Shown piece after piece: positions 1-5,837 of a DNA stretch of 9,519 nt. A program made the translations under genes and the position numbers. The stretch's first letter is position 1. Each line of letters begins with the position of its first letter. The notes beneath the pieces are model-generated. The model did no database searches. It was given only the letters and a program-made list of their open reading frames with translations, and had not been told where the DNA came from. This DNA comes from Methanobacteriota archaeon (GTDB lineage: Archaea; Thermoplasmatota; Thermoplasmata; Methanomassiliicoccales; Methanomethylophilaceae), in the NCBI GenBank assembly GCA_029574055.1, contig JAKQBQ010000116.1:1-9519 (forward strand), in the 5' to 3' direction.

Positions 1-1284
1 GACCCTTCTTCTGCTTACAGTGATCTCCGAGGTAACGCTCATGCCGGAGCTAATCGCCACCTTCTTGCCCTCGACCGTTAGTTGCGTCTCAACGGGTGTT
101 ACAAATACCTCGTAGACAGGCCCGAGCCTTTCGTACTCGATGCTGTGCTGCGACACGTTCCGCACAAATCCTTTCAATATGCCGTATTTCTGAAAATCGA
201 AGGTATCTATCTTTATCATAACAGGCATCTTATCCTTTATGAAGCCTATGTCCTTATTCAGGACCGTCGCCTTGATAATAAGCGGCGCCCCGTCGGGCAC
301 TAAGATCATGAGCTTCTGGGCAGGGGTTACCACGCCTCCGACGGTGTGGACAAAAAGATTTGCGACATATCCGTCAGCAGGCGACAGGATCCTCTGTTTT
401 TCATTTTTGAAGGATGTCTTTTCGATCTCTGCCCGGATCTCTGTGGACTGCTTCTGCTTATCGGAGAACTCCTTCAGGTGTGAGACCTTAAAATTCTCGT
501 TGATATACGCTATCTCGCTTGCAAGCCCCTGCTTCCTGTGGTCAAGCTCCTTGAGCTTTCCATCCGTCTGTTCAATATTATTCCTGTATGTCATGATCTC
601 GTTCAGAGCCTTTTCATAATCGTCGCGGGCAATAATATCGAGCACAGCATGGAGCCTCTTTTCTTTGTCCTTAGCAACATCAAGGAGGGATCGGTTGTAC
701 TCTCTTTCCTTTTTCGTAGACGCCGTCTCCTCCTCTGTCCGGTCAAGCTCGGCCTTCTTTGCCGCGAGCTGCTTCTCAAGGCTTGATAGTGTAGACCGGA
801 AAAGTGCGCGCTGCGTTCGGAGGGTCTCTTCGTCATAACTCTCGTGCGCAGCGGGCCTGAACTCTTTTCCTGTAAGGGTCGAATCGAGGCGTTCCTTCTC
901 TATCTTCAGGAACCTTAGGCTCTTCTTTTTTGATTCCAGCTCAGGCGCCGTGATCGAAGGATCGATCTCCATGAGCACCTGGCCTTTTTTTACATAATCT
1001 CCCTCTCTGCAGAGGATGCTGCTCACTACGCCGGCATCGAGGGGCTGCAGGATCTTCACGTCCCCGTCGGGGATCACGATGCCCCGCGCGGTAACCACCA
1101 CGTCGACCTTGCCGATGCACATCCATAGAACGAAAAAAACCATCGTGACGATGACTACCCAGAAGACTATCCTGCCAAGAGGATGCGCGGGCCTTTCCTC
1201 TATCTCCGCCATCGCCGGCTTGAACTCGTGGGAATCGTCTTTTCTGAAAAAATTGCTCAACCGCTCAATGCTCCATCGCTTCAT
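1..1284 (-). CDS. hlyD: HlyD-family T1SS membrane fusion (adaptor) protein, 3' end cut by window edge
   Basis: This is the periplasmic adaptor that links the ABC exporter in the inner membrane to the TolC-like channel. The frame is open for 428 codons and leaves the window at base 1. Residues 1-37 are cytoplasmic and include R-P-A-H-P-L-G just before a single membrane helix (about 38-56). The HlyD-typical stretch G-K-V-D-V-V-V-T-A-R-G (59-68) follows. The first lipoyl half is I-L-Q-P-L-D-A-G-V-V (78-87) with G-D-Y-V-K-K-G-Q (95-102). Residues about 115-295 are charged and helical, as expected for the coiled-coil hairpin. The second lipoyl half starts I-L-S-P-A-D-G-Y-V (299-307), and a beta-barrel region ends near G-M-S-V-T-S-E-I (414-421). 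E. coli HlyD has 478 residues, and the visible end matches the family's last 30 or so residues before the C-terminus, so little is missing. A TGA lies directly upstream in frame, so ATG at 1284 is the first possible start. Its ribosome site (GAAGG, 12 bases away) is poorly spaced. Confidence 0.95.
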   Translation of the reverse strand, partial: MKRWSIERLSNFFRKDDSHEFKPAMAEIEERPAHPLGRIVFWVVIVTMVFFVLWMCIGKVDVVVTARGIVIPDGDVKILQPLDAGVVSSILCREGDYVKKGQVLMEIDPSITAPELESKKKSLRFLKIEKERLDSTLTGKEFRPAAHESYDEETLRTQRALFRSTLSSLEKQLAAKKAELDRTEEETASTKKEREYNRSLLDVAKDKEKRLHAVLDIIARDDYEKALNEIMTYRNNIEQTDGKLKELDHRKQGLASEIAYINENFKVSHLKEFSDKQKQSTEIRAEIEKTSFKNEKQRILSPADGYVANLFVHTVGGVVTPAQKLMILVPDGAPLIIKATVLNKDIGFIKDKMPVMIKIDTFDFQKYGILKGFVRNVSQHSIEYERLGPVYEVFVTPVETQLTVEGKKVAISSGMSVTSEITVSRRRV

Positions 1285-1291
1285 AGATCAA

Positions 1292-1365
1292 ACCAGCCTT
1301 CAGCTATCAGCTTAAAAGCTTTTTTGTATTAGCTGACTGCTGACGGCTGACCGCTGGCAGCTGGT
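1292..1365. repeat. Heptamer-phased inverted repeat (CAGC/GCTG core) between rtx and hlyD
   Basis: The left arm on the plus strand has CAGCCTT, CAGCTAT, CAGCTTA and AAAGCTT, each 7 bases apart (1294-1321). The right arm has AGCTGAC, TGCTGAC, GGCTGAC, CGCTGGC and AGCTGGT (1331-1365), also 7 bases apart and reverse-complementary in the GCTG core. The outermost six bases are perfect inverted ends: ACCAGC at 1292-1297 and GCTGGT at 1360-1365. The centre holds AAAAGCTTTTTT. The element starts immediately after the RTX stop codon (1366-1368) and ends 7 bases before the hlyD start at 1284. In the transcript the arms can pair over most GCTG/CAGC cores. The only GAAGG-like ribosome site of hlyD lies inside the arm nearest to it. 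Its origin (dispersed repeat family, or remnant of slippage) cannot be told from one copy. Confidence 0.8.
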
Positions 1366-4300
1366 TCACTGGTGCCATGCATTCACCACAATGCTCATCA
1401 GCTCCTGGTTTTTCTTCACGTCATCGGCGCCGGTCAGCGGGATACCGTTCTCTGCCGCATAGGCGGCCATCTGCTGGATGAGGTTATTGATGTCGGATCC
1501 GGTGAGGTACCATTTGTCTCCTGCCTGTACCCGCTCGATGCCGGCCGTATCCTGATCGGGCAACAGAATACGATCTGTACTGCCGTAAGCAATATTGAGG
1601 CCCGTATAATCCCGGAAGAAGGCGATGGAATCCGCGGGGACATCCGGATCGAAGATGATGCTGTCAATCGCTCCGTCATATCCGCAATCGTAGATAATGT
1701 CCGACCCGTCCCCTGAAGAAAAACGATATACATCGCTGCCGCTGCCGCCGTCAAGGTAGTCGTCGCCGTGGCCGCCGGTTATAGTATCGTTGCCCCCGTA
1801 TCCACAGACATAATCATCTCCTGCTGCTGAATCAAAGACCTCGCCGGTATCGAGACCGCTGAGGCAATCGCCCGTATCGCCACCCCGTACAATTACTCCC
1901 TTCTCTATCTCCGCCTGTGTCATGGATGTTCCGTCGCTGAATAAAAGGGACTCGATCTTGCAGCAATCTCCACCGCCATACCAGTTCTCCACTGTAATGC
2001 TGTCTTTCGTGCCCTTGATCTCGAAGACAAGATTGTAATCTTTTCTTGTGATGAGAATATCATCTTTTGTGATGCCGGGACCGGTCTTTATTGTATCAAT
2101 GTCGCCGCCCGAATGATCATATTCACTTATCGTGTCCTGACCGTCGCCCTTGTTAAAGAGATAGGTGTCGCTGCCCTCGCCGCCGCAGAGGGTATCGTTG
2201 CCTGATCCGCCTTCAAAGATGTCGCCGGTATTATATCCGCCGTTGCCGAGGCTGTCTTCGTATTCTGTCCCGCGGAATGTCGCCCTGCCCTCAATCTCTG
2301 CTTGCGTCATGGTTGTCCCATCAGTAAATAAAAGAGATTCGATCTTCGGATAATTTCCACCGCTGTACCAGTTCAGAATGGTTATTGTGTCGGCGGTGTT
2401 CTTTATCTCAAAAACAAGATCGTAGTCTTTGCGGGTGATAAGGATGTCGTCCTTTGTGATGCCGGGGCCGAACTTGATGGTATCAATGTCGGTGTCTTCG
2501 TAATCGTACTCGTAGATTGTGTCCTGGCCATCACCAAGGCTGAAGAGATAGGTGTCGCTGCCGCCCAGGCTGCTTTGGATATAATCATTTCCGGCGCCGC
2601 CAGCTATTGTGTCGCTGCCCGGGCCCCCGTCAATATAATCGTCGCCGTCGCCGCCTTCCAGGAGGTCGCTTCCGCCTGCTCCGAAGAGATAATCATCGTC
2701 CGCACCCCCGTTCAGTATGTCATTACCTTCGCCGCCGGTAAGGCTGTCTGACCCGGCATTACCATATAGTACGCCATTGCCGGTCATGTCATATGACGCG
2801 TACAGCGAATCATTGCCCCCGCCGCCGGCGACGGCATTATTCACTTCGTACCCGTATAGGGTGTCGTTTCCTGCGGTCCCCGTGATCACATCTTTGCCTG
2901 CGGAGTCGATGATCCATCTCAGGTCCTCGTCCTGTTCCGCAAAGGCATTGCGGAATTCCGTGAAATCAAGAACATCCTTTGCCTGGAATCCACGGATGGT
3001 ACGGGCGAATTCTCCAAGCACTGCCTTGCCGCCTGTCAAGTCTGCTGTTATAGTGTTTTGAATATCTGCAATGACAGCGCTCAAATCCCCCTTTATGTTA
3101 TGTGAAGTCTTGTCCCATGTATAGGTGATCATATCGTAGAGGTCTTTCATGTGGGTCTGTGCCATCAATTGGGCATAGTACATCTCGAATATACCGTTAT
3201 AGGCCCGTTCGAGGTAAGGAGCCGGCGCATGGTGCGGGTTCTCTCCGGTGGTCCCCACATACGCCCTGCCGAAGAGCGTCTCCAAGACTGCCAGCTTCCG
3301 TGCATCGAAGAGTCCTCCTCTGCTTTCCGGGTCGACAGCCTCGCTGCCCGTCCATTTAAAGAGGATCTGTTCCATGAGAGAATTACGGGCAGCGACATCG
3401 GCTGCTTCCACGAACTGCCCCACAAGATCCTTTAAGCTGACACCTGACGGCTGACCGGCGAGGACTTCCCTTGCCATCGCCTGATGAAGATCGTAGACAT
3501 TCCCGTAGCCCTGAAGAGAAGGGAGAGAGGCGATGGAATCGGGGACATCGAGCCATTCATTGACAATGGTGCAGGTCTTGTCTGTCTTGAACCATACATC
3601 GGTGGCAGCGAGAATTTCGCCGTTTGTTTTCTCATAGCTTCCTGCCTGACGGTGCTCATTCCCATTGGCGTCAATATAGTCGGAGGTGTCGTATGCGGTG
3701 TTGATCGACCTGATACCTAATTCGTCCAATGTAAACAGCTCATCATGCGCGGAATAGCCATCTCCGTCTATATCCTTCCAGACCTTTAGCCGGGAGAAGA
3801 GGACATCATCTGCATCGACGATGCCGTCAGCGTTGTTGTCCAGTTCCGCTAATGCCTGAAATCCATCAACTGCACGCTGTCCGTTCTGTAATATAGTCTG
3901 ATCTCCAAAAAGCTCCTTGCCGTCATTGATGGTGCCATCCCCGTTCCTGTCAAGTACGAGCAGCCCATCGTCGGATGCCGCCCAGCCGGTTTGCTCTGCA
4001 AAGCCGTTTCCGTCGTGGTCGAAGTAGGCGCCGCTTTTTATCCCTGTTGTTTCTACCCCATCGCCATCAAGGTCAAGGATGATGGGCGAGCCCGGCGGAG
4101 GAGCGGCGGCAGCCATGTCGAAGAGGCCTTCCGCAGAATCGATTGCCCTATGTGCATCCCAGAGAGGGTCAATCCAGTCATTGGGATAATCCTTCAGGCA
4201 GCGACGCCAGATCTCGTTGAGCTCTTCATCGTTAAAGTTGTCGATCCTCATCAGATCGTACATCAGCTTCAACTCGAATACCGGCTTGATGGCGTCCATA

Positions 4301-4626
4301 TAGGCCAGGCCGTAGGGGTCTGTAGGGTACCCTTTGCTGGTCGGGTCAAGATGGGCAACTTCATGGATCAGCTTCAGGTCGGCGATAAGGATATCCCGCT
4401 TTGTTGCCAGGCCATCGGCAAAATCCTGGTACACGCAATCGTGGCGGTAGAAGCACGCGTCAAGGTTGTCGATGGGCTCTTTGCCGGAGGCGATTAATGC
4501 TTTATGAGAGCCTTCGTCCCTTTTTACCGAACCGTCTGGGTTACGATCGAACCCGCTATGTCCTGGGCCTCCCCAATTCCCATAGGTTGGAGTTTTTGGA
4601 ACCTGCGGAAAAACAAAAATACTCAT
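1366..4626 (-). CDS. RTX calcium-binding T1SS substrate with N-terminal phospholipase A2-like domain and FrpC-like module
   Basis: This 1086-residue protein is the likely cargo of the exporter, since it has no N-terminal signal peptide. Domains in order: a phospholipase A2-like region (about 10-105) with calcium loop Y15-G16 to G25, P51-D53-D56-C58, catalytic pair H62-D63, Y66 and D83; a hinge rich in Ala and Pro (172-179); an FrpC-like module with EF-hand-like loops (about 180-349; D185, D226, D263, D285); a helical linker shared with other large RTX proteins (about 360-570); RTX nonapeptides of the G-G-x-G-x-D type (about 578-690); and three HCBP-related modules (about 691-786, 820-915, 965-1050). 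The C-terminal tail ends N-A-W-H-Q, as in many T1SS substrates. The start has an excellent AGGAGG site 5 bases upstream. It contains ten cysteines, which is unusual for RTX proteins. The RTX identity is certain; the lipase activity is inferred from motifs only. A surface or adhesion role without enzyme activity is the alternative. Confidence 0.95.
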   Translation of the reverse strand: MSIFVFPQVPKTPTYGNWGGPGHSGFDRNPDGSVKRDEGSHKALIASGKEPIDNLDACFYRHDCVYQDFADGLATKRDILIADLKLIHEVAHLDPTSKGYPTDPYGLAYMDAIKPVFELKLMYDLMRIDNFNDEELNEIWRRCLKDYPNDWIDPLWDAHRAIDSAEGLFDMAAAAPPPGSPIILDLDGDGVETTGIKSGAYFDHDGNGFAEQTGWAASDDGLLVLDRNGDGTINDGKELFGDQTILQNGQRAVDGFQALAELDNNADGIVDADDVLFSRLKVWKDIDGDGYSAHDELFTLDELGIRSINTAYDTSDYIDANGNEHRQAGSYEKTNGEILAATDVWFKTDKTCTIVNEWLDVPDSIASLPSLQGYGNVYDLHQAMAREVLAGQPSGVSLKDLVGQFVEAADVAARNSLMEQILFKWTGSEAVDPESRGGLFDARKLAVLETLFGRAYVGTTGENPHHAPAPYLERAYNGIFEMYYAQLMAQTHMKDLYDMITYTWDKTSHNIKGDLSAVIADIQNTITADLTGGKAVLGEFARTIRGFQAKDVLDFTEFRNAFAEQDEDLRWIIDSAGKDVITGTAGNDTLYGYEVNNAVAGGGGNDSLYASYDMTGNGVLYGNAGSDSLTGGEGNDILNGGADDDYLFGAGGSDLLEGGDGDDYIDGGPGSDTIAGGAGNDYIQSSLGGSDTYLFSLGDGQDTIYEYDYEDTDIDTIKFGPGITKDDILITRKDYDLVFEIKNTADTITILNWYSGGNYPKIESLLFTDGTTMTQAEIEGRATFRGTEYEDSLGNGGYNTGDIFEGGSGNDTLCGGEGSDTYLFNKGDGQDTISEYDHSGGDIDTIKTGPGITKDDILITRKDYNLVFEIKGTKDSITVENWYGGGDCCKIESLLFSDGTSMTQAEIEKGVIVRGGDTGDCLSGLDTGEVFDSAAGDDYVCGYGGNDTITGGHGDDYLDGGSGSDVYRFSSGDGSDIIYDCGYDGAIDSIIFDPDVPADSIAFFRDYTGLNIAYGSTDRILLPDQDTAGIERVQAGDKWYLTGSDINNLIQQMAAYAAENGIPLTGADDVKKNQELMSIVVNAWHQ
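1477..2556 (-). repeat. Three tandem copies of an HCBP-related module within the RTX region
   Basis: Copy 1 (residues 691-786) and copy 2 (820-915) are offset by exactly 129 residues and are nearly identical over long stretches. Both contain G-D-G-Q-D-T-I, G-P-G-I-T-K-D-D-I-L-I-T-R-K-D-Y and M-T-Q-A-E-I-E. Copy 3 (965-1050, offset 145 from copy 2) is clearly related at its start (G-S-D-V-Y-R-F, G-D-G-S-D-I-I, then I-D-S-I-I-F) but has diverged. The unit corresponds to the haemolysin-type calcium-binding-related domain found between RTX blocks. RTX nonapeptides separate the copies (about 803-819 and 934-964). The pattern indicates one older and one more recent internal duplication. Confidence 0.85.
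3580..4089 (-). other. FrpC-like (self-processing-module-like) domain of the RTX protein
   Basis: Residues 180-349 follow the layout of the Neisseria FrpC self-processing module: S-P-I-I-L-D-L-D-G-D-G-V-E-T-T-G (180-195), F-D-H-D-G-N-G (202-208), D-D-G-L-L-V-L-D-R-N-G-D-G (219-231), E-L-F-G-D-Q-T (238-244), A-L-A-E-L-D (258-263), the EF-hand loops D263-D274 and D285-E296, then E-L-G-I-R-S-I (302-308) and A-G-S-Y-E-K (328-333). In FrpC this module binds calcium and cuts the Asp-Pro bond just before it. Here the residue before the proline (P181) is serine, so the scissile Asp is absent at the standard place. The module may therefore act only as a calcium-dependent folding unit. Confidence 0.8.
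4312..4599 (-). other. Phospholipase A2-like catalytic domain at the N-terminus of the RTX protein
   Basis: Residues about 10-105 of the RTX protein carry the phospholipase A2 layout. The calcium loop reads Y-G-N-W-G-G-P-G-H-S-G (15-25). The catalytic helix reads P-I-D-N-L-D-A-C-F-Y-R-H-D-C-V-Y (51-66). This matches the classic secreted PLA2 pattern P37-x-D39-x-x-D42-x-C44-x-x-x-H48-D49-C50-x-Y52 at eight positions, with only one of the usual two adjacent cysteines. A second aspartate, D83 in A-D-L-K-L-I, sits 21 residues after the histidine. That short spacing is like parvovirus VP1 PLA2 (about 22) and unlike animal enzymes (51). About 24 extra residues lie between the loop and the helix. 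Expected activity is calcium-dependent release of the sn-2 fatty acid of phospholipids; this is inferred. Confidence 0.75.
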
Positions 4627-4630
4627 GTTT

Positions 4631-4637
4631 ACCTCCT
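4631..4637 (-). promoter_or_regulatory. Strong Shine-Dalgarno of the RTX gene
   Basis: AGGAGGT reads on the minus strand four bases before the ATG at 4626. It is the best ribosome site in the window and fixes the start of the RTX gene. It implies that the cargo is translated at higher rates than the exporter parts, whose sites are weaker or depend on overlap with the gene before. Confidence 0.8.
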
Positions 4638-4673
4638 ATATCTTGAATCATCATACAGGGCCGATACTTTTCA

Positions 4674-5810
4674 TTAATGATCAACTTTGGACCCTTTCTT
4701 CGGGCCGATCACCGGAAATGCAACTTCGGTCAATTCTTTCCCATCATTGTTGACGATATATTCGGATGAATTTTTCATTCCCTCTTTATACGCATTAAAA
4801 AAGACACGCTTACCATCATAAGAAATAGATGGGTATCTAATATGTCCCTGATTCTTTGTCACTCGCATAATTGTACCTCCCTTCTTCAGGAACAGGTCGT
4901 AGTTCACGGGCTTCGGAGGGAGGCCGTCCATATCGTTGGTCACGGCAAGAAAGAGGATGCTGTCATCCTTTGTGACAGAAGGCTGGGAGGTCCATCTGCC
5001 GTAGGTAAAGGCAGGCTTCAGCTCATTGTTCCTGCCGTCCATGATGAAGATCGTGTTGTCCTGGTACCGTCTCTTATAATCCTCCCTGAGGTCCATCTCC
5101 TTTATAGCCCAGAGGCCGGGCATGGCAGGATCCGTCCCCGAGAAGATGAAGCGTTTATCATCGGAGAGGTAGAAGGGCCTCGATATCTCGTAGAACCTAT
5201 AGTTCGTGAGCTGCTTTATTGCCTTTGTTCCGAGGTCGATCTCAAAGATGTCCCATGCGGTATACATCTCCCCGTAGCCGCGGATGCGCTGCCTCTTCAT
5301 GGAGGCGCGGGCGAAGATGATCCGCTTTCCGTCACGCGAAAAGGAGGGCTTGGCATTGTATACTACCCTACGGGCCTTCCCCGTGGGCGTATCGGTCGTC
5401 TTTGCATCGTCGTTGTAGTCATGGGTCAATTGTTGTTGGTTGCTGCCGTCGGCATCCATGACGCAGATATTGCTTGCATCCCGTTTTAGTTCGACGTTCG
5501 CATAGGCGATCTTTTTGCCGTCCCACGAATAGATGGGGCTGCCCTGGAAGCCGTTCGTCGCGTGGATGATCCTGCTCTCTTTCGTGAACGGATCGTAGCT
5601 TACGAGCCTGCAATAGTCGGTGATATGGAGCCCTCCCCAGCAGTTGACGTAGAGGATCCTGTCGTTATAGAATGAGAGATCACCGATAGTATAACTTTCC
5701 TGTTTTCTTGATGCCTCCTTTGTGCCGCTATTGTGTATCATGTAATTCATTGCGCCAAAGAAAAGGGCGATGATGGCCGTACAGATCGTTATCTTCGTTT
5801 TTTTTCCCAT
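4674..5810 (-). CDS. Membrane-anchored TolB/PD40-type six-bladed beta-propeller protein
   Basis: The protein is predicted to sit in the periplasm or on the envelope. The reading frame also offers an ATG at 5831 (385 residues; numbering here uses that longer form). The ATG at 5810 (M8) is preferred because GAGGAAGG lies four bases upstream and the protein then opens M-G-K-K-T-K followed by a hydrophobic helix (about 14-32). No lipobox cysteine is present, so this is an uncleaved anchor or a signal peptide. Six PD40-like strands of the P-S-x-S-x-D-G-K-R-I-x-F type occur near residues 48-64, 97-112, 160-175, 217-232, 281-297 and 331-347. I-C-V-M-D-A-D-G-S-N (122-131) is typical of TolB-like propellers. 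No catalytic residues are recognised. It lies 27 bases after the exporter gene and 47 before the cargo gene. That position suggests a cargo-specific accessory, chaperone or protective partner, but this is inference. Confidence 0.88.
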   Translation of the reverse strand: MGKKTKITICTAIIALFFGAMNYMIHNSGTKEASRKQESYTIGDLSFYNDRILYVNCWGGLHITDYCRLVSYDPFTKESRIIHATNGFQGSPIYSWDGKKIAYANVELKRDASNICVMDADGSNQQQLTHDYNDDAKTTDTPTGKARRVVYNAKPSFSRDGKRIIFARASMKRQRIRGYGEMYTAWDIFEIDLGTKAIKQLTNYRFYEISRPFYLSDDKRFIFSGTDPAMPGLWAIKEMDLREDYKRRYQDNTIFIMDGRNNELKPAFTYGRWTSQPSVTKDDSILFLAVTNDMDGLPPKPVNYDLFLKKGGTIMRVTKNQGHIRYPSISYDGKRVFFNAYKEGMKNSSEYIVNNDGKELTEVAFPVIGPKKGSKVDH

Positions 5811-5837
5811 GTTTCCTTCCTCGTTATACATCCCGCC

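Noticed and set aside
603..1126. Apparent broken small ORFs on the minus strand suggesting a decayed gene at the left end
   Set aside because: The frame from 1284 to base 1 is open throughout and translates to a complete-looking HlyD; the small ORFs are other frames of it.
1315..1326. AAAAGCTTTTTT as an intrinsic terminator after the RTX gene
   Set aside because: The stem is AT-rich and, in the direction of transcription, no U-run follows it. It is better explained as the centre of the heptamer inverted repeat.
2557..2910. Short-period GC-rich repeats resembling a CRISPR array or satellite
   Set aside because: They encode in-frame RTX nonapeptides with synonymous variation; there are no constant repeats with unique spacers.
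3991..4497. Plus-strand ORF opposite the PLA2-like and FrpC-like regions
   Set aside because: It mirrors conserved codons of the RTX gene on the other strand and has no recognisable features.
4842..5489. Plus-strand ORF (215 residues) opposite the propeller gene
   Set aside because: No motif or ribosome site, and fully antisense to the propeller gene; a shadow.
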